A program made the position numbers and the translations under genes. DNA of 64,000 nt. Origin: Spiribacter halobius (lineage in GTDB: Bacteria > Pseudomonadota > Gammaproteobacteria > Nitrococcales > Nitrococcaceae). This document shows positions 53,615 through 63,800 of this stretch, piece after piece. The notes under the pieces are model-generated. The model was not told where the DNA came from and did no database searches. It was given only the letters and a program-made list of their open reading frames with translations. The stretch spans positions 4,084,501-4,148,500 of the forward strand of contig NZ_CP086615.1 of the NCBI RefSeq assembly GCF_020883455.1. Reading direction: 5' to 3'. The first letter of the stretch is position 1. Each line of letters opens with the position of its first letter.

Positions 53615-54688
53615 TCACTGCCGATCTCCTGAGCGACGCGAGGAGGTTTCACTCGCGGCTGCAGCCGGGAGGCCTGCGGAGGCAGCGGGAAGAGTCGCTC
53701 CCTCGGAAACGTCGGCAGAGCCGGCGGCCACCTGGTCGGGCGTAAGCCGCAGGGACCAGAGCAGGACCAGGAAGTAGAGCGGATGCCGCGCGGCCCCGAA
53801 CGACTCGGCAAGCGACGTCCAGACGATATTCGGTCGCGCTCGGCCGCGGAAGGTGGCGCCCTCCGTGCGGTAAAAGTGGAAGATGCGCGCGAGCGAAGCC
53901 TCTCCGGTCCTCGCCTCGATCCGCTTGAGCCTCTCGGCCGTCGCCGGCCGGTCACGCACCTTCAAGGGATGCGGGAGATCCAGCACCTCGGAGAGCATCT
54001 TGACGATTGCCTCCACGGACACCCCCTCAGCGTCCCGGAGCCGAAACAGGAGGGCGCCGAGCCACTCGTCCCAGGGCAGCGCCGACGACAGAGATCGCTC
54101 GGGCTCGCAGCCACAACGGGGGCGCGGCAGGGTAAGGTCATTGAGCTTGAGCTGGCTGAAGCCACAACTGGGGCAGCGTCCGCGGAGGGGCACAGCGTGC
54201 AGCGGACAACGCTCGAGACCCGGAATTTGGTGGAGTACGTGCCAGTACTCGACGCCGTGCCGGAGCACGTCCTCCTCGGCGCACCGCGGACAGTAGCGCC
54301 ATGAGGCATCGTGGCAGAGCACATTCGGGTTCAGCGTTGCGATGGCGTCGTCGCTGGCGTCATCGCCAATCTCCCAGCGCTTCTCCCAAGTTGAGAGCAC
54401 ATTGGCCGGGAGGGCAATCCGGTAGAGGGGCAGCAGGCTGTGCCGGCGCACGAGCTCTCCCGGCGACATCCCGAGTCCTGCGGCCAATGAAGGCACCGCG
54501 GAGTGAAATGCGGCATTGAAGACGTTCTGCGACCTCAGCGGTCCAGGCTCGATGTCCAACCGATTCAGGGTATCCACCGCCGTGCGTCCCGCCGAGACCA
54601 GGTGGTGCCTCGCGATCACGCTGAAGAGATGCTCGTCCGGAAGCGGTTGCACGAGCAGGTGGCCACCGGTTCGCCGCATGACGGCCAT
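53615..54688 (-). CDS. tniQ: TniQ family transposition protein
   Basis: 357 residues from ATG 54688 (ATG 54679 also possible); the open frame to 54871 overlaps the tnsC end too far. LLVQPLPDEHLFSVIARHHLVSAGR begins the TniQ domain; zinc motif YCPRCAEEDVLRHGVEYWHVLHQIPGLERCPLHAVPLRGRCPSCG. It is the fourth gene of the tnsABC-tniQ set and probably bridges a target-binding factor and TnsC. Two TniQ-type proteins in one element suggest two ways of choosing targets. Confidence 0.9.
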   Translation of the reverse strand: MAVMRRTGGHLLVQPLPDEHLFSVIARHHLVSAGRTAVDTLNRLDIEPGPLRSQNVFNAAFHSAVPSLAAGLGMSPGELVRRHSLLPLYRIALPANVLSTWEKRWEIGDDASDDAIATLNPNVLCHDASWRYCPRCAEEDVLRHGVEYWHVLHQIPGLERCPLHAVPLRGRCPSCGFSQLKLNDLTLPRPRCGCEPERSLSSALPWDEWLGALLFRLRDAEGVSVEAIVKMLSEVLDLPHPLKVRDRPATAERLKRIEARTGEASLARIFHFYRTEGATFRGRARPNIVWTSLAESFGAARHPLYFLVLLWSLRLTPDQVAAGSADVSEGATLPAASAGLPAAAASETSSRRSGDRQ

Positions 54689-54877
54689 CACGCGCACCGC
54701 CGAGACGCACTGCGCGTAAACTGGCGCGCCCGCAGTGGGGAGCGGTTCGGATGGCTCGCGGCCGCACGTAGGTCTGGCGACCTCCGTCCACAGGCGATAC
54801 TCGCGGGATGCAGACCCGGCAAGGGCTGGTGTCCCAGGTGCACCTTGGCTCCCGGACCGGCAGTTTCGCACTGAGCC

Positions 54878-56272
54878 TCAGGCATGATTCGCCCCCTGGA
54901 GGGCATCACCCAGCACGCCCTTCAGCCGCACGATCTCCCGCTCCTGGTTGGGAGTGAGATCGAACTCGCACTCGACGTCCCTGATCTGCGTGAGCAGCTC
55001 CCGGCAGAGGTCCGGAGCGAACTGCCCATGCTTTACGCGCTGCGTGATGCGTCGGATCGAGCCCGCCGCGCCGCCCGAGGCGATGAAACGATCGCCCTCT
55101 ACGAGATCCTCGTATGCGCCCGAGCGACCGCGCCGCAGCTGCTGCAGGGCGTGCCTCATCAGCCCGAACTGCTCCTTGTAGACGCGCTTGAGAAGCTGCG
55201 CATCGATGCGCTCACTGCCATCGGAGATGGCCGCCTCGTGGGCGAGCGCGAAGAGGCGAAACACGCACGCCGGAAGCCCCTGGGTGAGGTCGTAGACGAG
55301 GTCGTCCAGCTTCTGCGTGAGCTCCGCGGGCCGCCGCACCCATTGCCTCTGCCAGACGATCTGGATGAGGATCCGCCACTCCTCGCTGCCAGGTTTGATG
55401 CGATCGATCTCCACGTGCCCCCCGGTGCCGGCGCGGCGGGCCGAGCGAAACTGGTCCTCGTACACGCGGATGGCGGCCGGGGTGCCGATCTGCACCACGG
55501 GTACGCGTACCTCGTTCACCAGGGAGTCGAAGAACTGCAGCAGTGCCTGTCGGCCGCCCGCCCGCGCGAGGCTGAGATTCTGGAACTCGTCGACGAGCAG
55601 CACCGCCACCCCATAGGTTCCGAACAGGGTCTTGATCGCATGCTGCATGTCGTCGACGGAGGTCTTGGGCTTGCGGTATTCACGCCCATGGCCTGTCCCG
55701 AGGGCACGGTCGATAGCATCCAGAATCCCGAGACACAGCGCTCGCCGCGAGGCGTCAGCCGGGACATCGACACAGACGTAGACCAGCTGCCGGCACTTGA
55801 ACGGGGCGCCGTCGTAGGCATCGTGCTCGATGACCTGCGGAATGCATCGGAGCAGGTTGCGTACGAGCGTGGTCTTGCCAGCACCGGAGATGCCGCAAAC
55901 CACCATGCTCTCGGCGCTCGAGGTCTCGGTGACCTGCCGATTGCGGGCCAGGTCGTAGTGCCAGCGAACGGTCTCGGGAGACAGGGGATTGCGCTCCACG
56001 TAGCCCGAGCAAAGCAGGCGGTGCAGCTTCCGGTACACCTCGAGGTACTGGCGCGTCGGCACGACACAGCGGAGCAGCCGCTGCGATGCCGCGACACGGT
56101 CCTCGGCAGGCAACTCGCGCTCCCCGGGCGTGAACTCGGGCAACACCCGAAGCGCCTTGATCACCTCCCGGTCCGGGCGCAGCGGCGGTAGCGCCTCGGC
56201 GTACGGGTTGCCGGCAAGCTCCGGAAGCGTGCTCGGAGTGTACTCGGCGGTGGCCACGCTAACCGGCATCAT
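54878..56272 (-). CDS. tnsC: TnsC-type AAA+ transposition ATPase
   Basis: 464 residues. Walker A GISGAGKTT (127-135), Walker B VAVLLVDEFQ (222-231), then QNLSLARAGGRQALLQFFDSLVNEVRVPVVQIGTPAA (sensor region), as in TnsC/TniB proteins. It forms filaments on target DNA and activates the transposase. Its start overlaps the tnsB stop by 14 bp. Confidence 0.93.
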   Translation of the reverse strand: MMPVSVATAEYTPSTLPELAGNPYAEALPPLRPDREVIKALRVLPEFTPGERELPAEDRVAASQRLLRCVVPTRQYLEVYRKLHRLLCSGYVERNPLSPETVRWHYDLARNRQVTETSSAESMVVCGISGAGKTTLVRNLLRCIPQVIEHDAYDGAPFKCRQLVYVCVDVPADASRRALCLGILDAIDRALGTGHGREYRKPKTSVDDMQHAIKTLFGTYGVAVLLVDEFQNLSLARAGGRQALLQFFDSLVNEVRVPVVQIGTPAAIRVYEDQFRSARRAGTGGHVEIDRIKPGSEEWRILIQIVWQRQWVRRPAELTQKLDDLVYDLTQGLPACVFRLFALAHEAAISDGSERIDAQLLKRVYKEQFGLMRHALQQLRRGRSGAYEDLVEGDRFIASGGAAGSIRRITQRVKHGQFAPDLCRELLTQIRDVECEFDLTPNQEREIVRLKGVLGDALQGANHA

Positions 56273-58457
56273 CGTCTCCCATCAGCACATCGGACATGGA
56301 TTCCCAGTAACTACTCGTAGACTCCGCGTGCGGGCCCCCCGAGTCCTCATCGACGTCGCCCGGCGAGGGCTCAGCGCCTGGATCGACCGCCCCCAGTTCG
56401 CTCTCCGCGATAGCCTCGAAGCGGTCGGCATCCCGGAGCACCTCAACGCCCTTCTCCTGCGCCCTCTGCTCGGCGATCGGCTGGCGGCTGACCTCACCGG
56501 GGGTCAGTCGCTCGCGCTGCGCACGCGCGGCCTTCGCCTTCTCGGCCATCTCTTCCTTAACGGCGAGCTTGTGCTCGAGGGCCGGCGTCTCGCGGGCGGC
56601 CTTCTCCCTGGCTTCCTCGTGCAGACGAATCTCGATCTCATCGAAGGAGCATCGGAGGAAGCGCTGGAAACGCGCTGAGAGGGTGGCCCATGCGAAGGAC
56701 CCGTCGGGCAGCACCACGAGGATGTACCGCGCGGTATGGCGCAGATACCGGACCTCGAGCTGCGGCGAGCGGTGCCTCCGGGGCTTTCTGTCCTGGAGCC
56801 CGAGGTCACGCACCTCCTGGCACACGTAGATGCATCCCTCGAAGATGAGGCCTTCTCGCTCCACGCGCGCCACGCCACGCTCCAGCAGGCTCAGATACAG
56901 CTGCCGGTCGTCCATGACCTTTCCGAGCCAGGGCCGATGACGGATGCCCCAGCGCCAGATCGACATCGCCGTAGGCGCCACCCCGTCGCGAATCATCTGC
57001 TCGTCCAGCCGTTCGTAGGGCAGTTCATGGTGATGATTTCGGTTGATGACGATGCGCATGAGATGCTGGTAGACCTCCTCGAGCGTGAAGAGGGCGTCCC
57101 GTTTCGGGTCTCGCCGCCCGGGCCGTCCCCGGTCCTTGGGGATGTAGCCGTCCAGGGACTGCAGCTCCAGGTTCAGCTGACCGAGCTCGAACTCGATCGG
57201 GCCCTTGTCGTCGCCGCGGCGGGCACGGCCGTACTCGACGATGATCTGGAGGTCCCGACCCACCGTTTCCGAGAGAGCCGTTGCAAACTCTTGGTTATCC
57301 ACAAAGAGGATTTGTGGTACTCCCCCCTCCGGGAGCTCCTCCTCCGGGAGCTCCATGCCTAGCTCGGCGAAGAACGCCTCGCCTTTCCTGCGGATGGCGC
57401 AGTAGAGCGCGAGTCGTGCGTTCGCCCAGGAAGGCTCGCCCAAGCAGACGTAGAGCCCCACCGTCACGTTCGAGAAGGCGTCAATTACCTGGTAGACGGT
57501 GGCCCGCCCGACCAGCAGTGTCTGCGATGAGCAGAATCGGGATCGCAGCTCCATGTCGAGCGGTGTGGAGTCGAGCTGGAAGACGTGACCGGGGCCCTCC
57601 GGGCGGGGTGCCGTTCCCGTGCGCCCCTCGAAATCTTTCTGGTACTCGGACCGCGCCCGCCGAATCTGCCCGGGGCGGATACCCGATCGGTCCAGAAACT
57701 TCCTCGCGTAGTAGCGGAACTGGTGAAGGCTCGGCCGATCGTCGTGGTCGTACAGTGCGGGCGTCACCTTCCCCGTTGGCATGGCCCGTTGTCCCGTGCT
57801 GTAGAACGTCGGCAGCAGCTCGTCGTAGTAGCAGTCCTTAAGTGTTCGCCTCGAATCGGTCGGCAGGTACCACTTTCGGATGACGAACTCGATATTGCGG
57901 ACGTCCTCAGCCGCAACGTTCCTGCCCATGAAGCCGTCCCGGCGCGGCGCCCCGCGCTTGACGGACCCACGGCCTTCTGGTGAGGAGCAGCCGCAGCGGT
58001 GGTACTCGGGGAGCAGCGCGTTGATGTGCTGCCCGTGGCGGAGAAAGCGGTTGAGACGACGGTAAAGGGTTTCTCGTGAGCAGCCGAGCTCCTTGGCACG
58101 CTCCTGGACGAGCCGGTTGCGCTCCGAGCCGAGGAGAAACTCTTCGAGCCGATCGACAATCGGCCGGATCGACTCGAACGATCGATCGCGGCTATCCAGC
58201 GTCTTTCGGGGGAAGGCGACGTCGGCACGCAGCATCCAGTCCGGCAGATCGAGCGTGCTGCAGATGATCTGATCGGTGTCGAGCCAGTGGCGGACAGCGC
58301 TCAACGCAAAGCACCTCGGCTGCCGCCGGGCGCCGGTCAGCTCCACGCCGAACAAACGGTCCACCCCGGGCTGGAGCAGCGCGACCACGTACGAGTGATC
58401 GAGCGGTCCATGCTCGAACGCCGGGTGCGGCTGCAGCACCGCATTAACCGCAAGCAT
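56259..58457 (-). CDS. tnsB: TnsB-type DDE transposase
   Basis: 732 residues from ATG 58457. N-terminal DNA-binding helices (RNRLVQERAKELGCSRETLYRRLNRFLRHG) precede an integrase core with GHVFQLDSTPLDMEL (first D), PQILFVDNQEFATALS (second D) and DDKGPIEFELGQLN (candidate E). A beta-barrel follows, and a charged coiled-coil tail (EEAREKAARETPALEHKLAVKEEMAEKAKAARAQRERL) ends in an acidic stretch that probably contacts TnsC. It overlaps both neighbours by 14 bp. Confidence 0.93.
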   Translation of the reverse strand: MLAVNAVLQPHPAFEHGPLDHSYVVALLQPGVDRLFGVELTGARRQPRCFALSAVRHWLDTDQIICSTLDLPDWMLRADVAFPRKTLDSRDRSFESIRPIVDRLEEFLLGSERNRLVQERAKELGCSRETLYRRLNRFLRHGQHINALLPEYHRCGCSSPEGRGSVKRGAPRRDGFMGRNVAAEDVRNIEFVIRKWYLPTDSRRTLKDCYYDELLPTFYSTGQRAMPTGKVTPALYDHDDRPSLHQFRYYARKFLDRSGIRPGQIRRARSEYQKDFEGRTGTAPRPEGPGHVFQLDSTPLDMELRSRFCSSQTLLVGRATVYQVIDAFSNVTVGLYVCLGEPSWANARLALYCAIRRKGEAFFAELGMELPEEELPEGGVPQILFVDNQEFATALSETVGRDLQIIVEYGRARRGDDKGPIEFELGQLNLELQSLDGYIPKDRGRPGRRDPKRDALFTLEEVYQHLMRIVINRNHHHELPYERLDEQMIRDGVAPTAMSIWRWGIRHRPWLGKVMDDRQLYLSLLERGVARVEREGLIFEGCIYVCQEVRDLGLQDRKPRRHRSPQLEVRYLRHTARYILVVLPDGSFAWATLSARFQRFLRCSFDEIEIRLHEEAREKAARETPALEHKLAVKEEMAEKAKAARAQRERLTPGEVSRQPIAEQRAQEKGVEVLRDADRFEAIAESELGAVDPGAEPSPGDVDEDSGGPHAESTSSYWESMSDVLMGDDDAG

Positions 58458-59253
58458 GGACCACCAGCTCCAGTTCCTCGGCGGAGTGCTCCAGGCGGAG
58501 AGGGTGCTCGAAGGCCATATCCGCCAGCCGCCACCACAGCGCGTGGTAAAGGATGTGCACGCCGTCCCGGTACTCGAGCCCGGTCTGCTCGCAGGCCCGG
58601 TCGATGAGCTCCGCAACACGGAGATAGGGGCGCGAATCGATCGCGCAGCCAAGCTCCCAGAGCCAGGCGTCGCGGTGAGGCACGAGTTCCTGCCTCAGCT
58701 GTGCGAACCCATGGAGCAGCAGGAGCGTCCCGTTCTCTTGGGTACGGATCTCCAGGTCCGTGATGAGCCGCCAGCCAATGCCCCGATCCCGCCAGTATGT
58801 CTCCTCGACCAGGAGCTTCTCGCGAGTACGCGGCTTCTCGAGCGCATACGCGGCCTTGACCGAGTGCACCTCCTGTCCGCCATCCACCCGGTCCACGAGG
58901 AAATCCGAGGTCATGACGATGTAGGTCGATGAGGCTGGGTAGCGCGGGTGCCGAATCTCGAGGCGGTCTGCGATGTCGACCGTCACCACGACCGGCAGCA
59001 GGGGATACTGCTCCCGGATCGCGACCACGCGGGGGTCACGCTCCAGTCGGCAGACATAGAGGCTCTCCGAGTGGGACATCAGGTGGTAGATCCGGCCCGG
59101 ACACAGCAGGCTCGGGATGCGTCCCCGGGTGCCGTTCGAGCGCACGTCCTGGGTGTTCAGGAACGGCTCGTACCGGCCCTCGGCGTCAGCGCGCCGCCAC
59201 TTCTCGACCCATCGGTCTCGCCGGGCCGGCGTTGCCCCGCGCATGCGCTTCAT
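58444..59253 (-). CDS. tnsA: TnsA-type endonuclease
   Basis: 269 residues. The restriction-enzyme-like catalytic set is clear: E63 (SHSES), D117 (IVMTSDFLVD) and K133 (HSVKAAYAL), matching Tn7 TnsA E63/D114/K132. Other conserved parts are NTQDVRSNGTRGRIPSLL, VVAIREQYPLLP and PRTREKLLVEETYWRDRGIGWRLITD. It cuts the 5' ends of the element so that transposition is cut-and-paste. First gene of the tnsABC-tniQ set. Confidence 0.94.
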   Translation of the reverse strand: MKRMRGATPARRDRWVEKWRRADAEGRYEPFLNTQDVRSNGTRGRIPSLLCPGRIYHLMSHSESLYVCRLERDPRVVAIREQYPLLPVVVTVDIADRLEIRHPRYPASSTYIVMTSDFLVDRVDGGQEVHSVKAAYALEKPRTREKLLVEETYWRDRGIGWRLITDLEIRTQENGTLLLLHGFAQLRQELVPHRDAWLWELGCAIDSRPYLRVAELIDRACEQTGLEYRDGVHILYHALWWRLADMAFEHPLRLEHSAEELELVVHACG

Positions 59254-60139
59254 CGCTTACCCCACGCATGGTTGAGTCGGCAACTGCGCTGCCCGGGTGC
59301 CTGCATCATCTGGCCGGCGGCCGCCATGAGGACGGGGCCGGTCCTCAGGAGTAATTGCTTTTGCATTCGGCTTCGGGGCATCGGTGCTCCTGATTTTCTC
59401 GCTCCCGCCTGCGGCATCTCGAAAGACCCATACTCAGCTCGACACGAATCGCGCTTATAGGACAAAACCTACCCTCCCGCAATACCCATGAGCAGGCCTT
59501 TGTTACTGATTTATATGGATTTTCAGGAAATTAATACGGGCGGATTCGTTTCCTGTAAGCGTACTTGAATTCGCAAACCGTGGAGCGCGAATGGGTTTTC
59601 ATGCGGAGGCGCGATCGACAAGAATTAATATCCCGAATACTAATGCTCGCGCGCCCGATTTGCGGAACAGAAGCCGAGAGGAGCGGATTTCCGGGTCTGA
59701 GACTTCCGTCACACTTTCTCTCCGCCCTCGAGGTGCTTGTCGACATGGTCGGCGGCATCTTCACGCTGGACATGGGCGTAACTCCCCTGTTGCGCACGAT
59801 ACGAACCGTGCGCGGTGGCCTATGAAGTACGTTTAAGGGGGAGGGTGCCCTAGCCTATTCGCTGCCACGCCCGGGTGGCCGTGGACTGAAGCAGGCGCGG
59901 CAGAGTGACGTGCACACCGAAGGTGGGCGGATCTTGCACCCAGGCACGAACGCGTTGCTTCGGGGCATTCGTCGGGAGGGAGAGGTTGTGCATCACCAAA
60001 CACCAGATGTGAAGGTGATCACTAAGTGTATGGAATCGCACCACCTGGGTCAAGTATTTCTTGACACTCTGGCGCGACTATGTTTCGCGCAGGCAGGCTA
60101 GGTGTCGAGTGAATCAAGCAGTCAGCTGCATTGACGCAC
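59254..60139. other. Non-coding stretch beside tnsA, probable transposon end
   Basis: About 890 bp. The part around 59490-59640 is notably richer in A and T than its surroundings, as expected for a transposon end with TnsB-binding sites, but I cannot define repeats. Short frames (59565-59825 plus strand; 59850-60053 minus strand) have no recognised domain. Confidence 0.4.
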
Positions 60140-60889
60140 CTAGTCGTTCAGGTACGACTCTGACATCCCATCGAGCGTCATCTTTGCCTCCTGCCATTCC
60201 GGCATGGCCCGCTTGAGCAGTCGGTAGAAGCGGGAACTGTGGTTGTGCTCCCGCAGGTGGCAGAGTTCGTGAAGAATTACGTAGTCGATACAGCGGATCG
60301 GGGCCTTCACCAAGTCGGGGTTGAGAATGATTCTCCCGGCAGGGGAACAGCTACCCCACTGGGTTTGCATCGCCCGGATGGACCAGACGGGTGGCTCGTC
60401 CACCCATGGAAGCCGCTGGCTCACAGCAAGTAGTCGCCGCGCGAATATCTCGCCACCACGATACCGATACCAGCGGGCGAGCCGCCTCTTGATGGCGGCT
60501 GGGGAGTTATCCCGGGTCGTGACCCGGATCTGCCCCCGGAGCATCTTTACGTTTTCCTCGGCGCTGGAGGGAATGACCTTCAACATATACCGGCGACCAA
60601 GGTAGAAGAGGGTCTCGCCACTGACGTACTGGCGTTCGAGCACTGAGGCGCGGCGTGCCTCGATGTCGTCAAGGTGTCGACTCACCCAGCGGGCGCGCTT
60701 CAGGAGCACCTCTTTGGCCTCGGCCAGAGTGGTGTCTTGCGGCGTTTCTACTTCGACCAGGCCGTTTGGATAGACGTGGATTCGCGCTTCGTGCCCATCA
60801 GCCTCGCGTGCGTGCCAGTAGAACTTCAGTTTGCGTTCCCCGTATTGCACCGCGTGCGTCTTGCCGTGCAGCCGCTGGATATCAGTCAC
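60140..60889 (-). CDS. YgjP-type M48-like metallopeptidase
   Basis: 249 residues. The zinc motif is YVILHELCHLREHNHSSRFYRLL (HExxH, with a further H), preceded by RAMQTQWGSCSPAGRIILNPDLVKAP, the DUF45/YgjP signature. Genes of this family often sit directly after hsdR in type I restriction loci, as here: its start overlaps the hsdR stop by 8 bp. The role in restriction is not known; a protease that controls the R subunit is one idea. Confidence 0.9.
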   Translation of the reverse strand: MTDIQRLHGKTHAVQYGERKLKFYWHAREADGHEARIHVYPNGLVEVETPQDTTLAEAKEVLLKRARWVSRHLDDIEARRASVLERQYVSGETLFYLGRRYMLKVIPSSAEENVKMLRGQIRVTTRDNSPAAIKRRLARWYRYRGGEIFARRLLAVSQRLPWVDEPPVWSIRAMQTQWGSCSPAGRIILNPDLVKAPIRCIDYVILHELCHLREHNHSSRFYRLLKRAMPEWQEAKMTLDGMSESYLND

Positions 60890-63800
60890 GTCTCAGCCCG
60901 ACTCTCACGATGTGGACGACTTGATCCAGGATTCGGTTGGCATTGTCCAGGCCGAAGCGCCTGAACAAATCCGGGAGCAGCGCCTTGCGGATGCCGGCGT
61001 CGATACCACCGGGGTTCAGTGTGTTCTCCGCCACCACGTCGGCAACCGTCTCGTCGATCTTCAGCGCCAGCTGGATTAACTCGTCGGCGTCCTCCTCCAT
61101 CCGTGCGTCAACCTCCTCATCGCCCATCACCAATCGGAAAACACCAAAGTAGGCCTTGGCGTGGGGCCTGCTGGCCAGCGCCTCCGGAATGCCCGGGGTG
61201 CGCCGCTCGTTCACGCGGTCCTCGAACGCCCGGAACAGTGCATATTGCTTTACCGGATGATCGAACAGCGCGTCGGCCTCCTCGATGGCCTTCTTCAACA
61301 GCTCGGAGAACACCTTCTGCGCATATGGGTCATCCCGCAGATCCTGCTCGATAGTCTTCCGAGTGCGCGTGCGAATGGTGTCCGCCTCGTTGCGGGTCTT
61401 CTGGTCGTCCCACTCTTCGGGGTTCTGGCCCAGACGATCCACCTCGTATGTGCCTTCGCCCTCCTTGACCTTAAGCCCGACGACGTCCCGATCCACGAGC
61501 TTGCGGATCTGCTTCTCGTAGGCGCTGTAGTCCACCGTCTCCTGCGCGTCCTGACGGGCGATTTGGCGGAGTTCGGTGAAGAACTTGAGGTCGCGCTTAT
61601 ATGTGTTGAGCATCGCCTCGGTAAAGGACTTGTCCTCGAAGAACGAGTGAGATGAACGGGCCACCTGCAGGCACACGCCGAATTCCGTCAGCGCCTCATA
61701 GAAGTCCTCGCGCAGTTTCTGACGCGCGTCGTACTCGACGCCCTCGCTGTCGGTCTCGTAGCGCGGCATCAGCACCTGCCGGAACGCTTCCTGATCGTAG
61801 GTGTTTTCCACCCCCTGGAAGAACGACCACAGTTTCTCGTGCAGCTTCGGAAGGCGCTTGTACTCGGTGCTCACACTCCGGTAGAGGCCATCGATGTCGT
61901 CGATGTCGTAGCCGCCCTGGGTATGTTCCTCCAGGTTCTGGTACTGCTTGATGGCGGTATCCAGCTCGGCGAGGATGCCCCGATAGTCAATCAGCAGTCC
62001 GTAGGCCTTTTCCTCGTGCAACCGGTTCACCCGCGCAATGGCTTGGATCAGGTTGTGCCCCTTTAGCGGCTTGTCGATATACAGCACCGCGTTGAGCGGC
62101 TCGTCGAAGCCGGTGAGCAGCTTGTCCACCACGATCAATAGATCGGGATCGCCCTCCATGCCGAAGTGCTCGATGGCCTGGCGCTCGTATTCGTAGGGGT
62201 CACCCTGGACGTTGTTCGACCACCACTGCTGCACCTCCGGCAGCTCGGCCTCGTCCACCTCACTGTGGCCCTCTCGAGTATCCGGCGGCGAGATCACCAC
62301 ACGGGAAGTGACTAGCTCAGTCTCGTCCAGGAATTTCTTGAAGCGGATGGCGGAAAGCTTGCTGTCACAGGCCACTTGGCCCTTCAGGCTCTTGCCCAGC
62401 TTTTTGAAGTGCTGATTAAAATGGATCGCGATATCCCACGCGATCAGTCGGATGCGGTTCTCGGCGCCGTAGATGGCACCGCGCTTGGCGTACTTCCGTT
62501 TGAGGTCCGCCTTCTGGTCGTCGCTCAGCCCCTGGGTTATGGTCTCGAACCAATTGTCGATGGCCTCCTGGTTCACATCCAGCGCCGGGCGACGCTCTTC
62601 GTACAGCAACGGCGCCACCGTTTTGTCCTCCACGGCCCGACGCATCGTGTAGGCGTGGACGATGGGCCCGAAGGTATCAACCGTCTCTTGGCGATCCTTC
62701 TTGAGCAGCGGGGTGCCGGTGAAAGCGATATAGCCCGCCCGCGGCAGCGCCTTGCGCATGCGCTGATGGTTCTCACCGCCATGGCTGCGGTGACCCTCGT
62801 CCACCAGCACCAGCAGGTTCTCTCTGGGGTTGTAGCACTCCTTGTACTTGATCGCGGACAGGAACTTCTGCACCAGCGTGAAGATCACGCGCTGGTTGCC
62901 CTTGCCGATCTGCCAGGCCAGCTCGCGGCCGGAGCCCACCCGCGCATGGCCTGCCTCACCGGTACTCACCGAGGCTAGGCCCAATGCGCCCGCGGCGGCA
63001 AAGGTGCGCGAAAGCTGCTTCTCCAGATCCACGCGGTCGGTGACCACCACCACGCGGCACTGCTTGAGGGACTCGTGCAGCACCAGCAGCTTGCTGAGAA
63101 ACACCATGGTGAACGACTTGCCGGAGCCGGTGGTATGCCAGATCACCCCACCCTGGCGGGAACCCTTGGCGTCCACCTGGCTGACCTTCTCCAGCAGTTC
63201 CTCTATACCGAAGAACTGCTGATAGCGGGCGATGATCTTCTCGTTCTTGTAGAAGAGGATGTAGTAGCGCAGCAGCTTCAGGAGCCGCGCCGGACTGAGA
63301 ATGCCGATGAGCAGTTCGTCCTGCTCCGTGGGCAGCACGGGTCCGGACCACAACTGCTCGAAGTGATCACGAACGGCCGGGGCACGGTCGGCGAAGAGCG
63401 CGTCGACTTGCTCGTCGCTCAGTGGTCGGTTCTTGATCGCCTCGCGTTCGACCTCGCTGATGCGCTCCTCCTTCCAGAGAGACCAGAACTTCCTCGGCGT
63501 GCGTGTGGTGCCGTAACGTCCTTGGGTCTGACTCACCGCCACCAGCACCTGGGCGAAAGCGAACAGGTAAGGGATCTCCTGCACGCCCTGGTTGCGCAGC
63601 ATCTGGCTGATGCTCTCGTCGATCATGGACTTGTTCGGATTGCCGGAAGCGGCCCGCTTGGCCTCGATCACCACCACCGGGATGCCATTGAGAAAGCCGA
63701 CCACGTCAGGACGCCTGTGGCCCGTAGCGGAGGCGTTCTGCACCTCCATTTCCTCGGTGACCAGGAAGCTGTTCCGATCGATATCGTCCCAATCAACCAG

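Larger units (their letters stand above)
51708..59253. mobile_element. Core of a Tn7-like transposon
   Basis: tnsA, tnsB, tnsC and tniQ run leftward with overlaps, and a longer tnsD-like gene faces them. This is the Tn7 plan with two TniQ-type proteins. I could not locate the terminal repeats: the end beside tnsA should lie in the AT-richer stretch around 59450-59650, and the other end somewhere left of 51000. No CRISPR array or Cas gene is visible. Confidence 0.8.

Noticed and set aside
59565-59825. 86-codon plus-strand frame as a gene
   Set aside because: Weak resemblance to a winged-helix opening (RRRDRQELISRIL), but it decays at once and has no good ribosome site.
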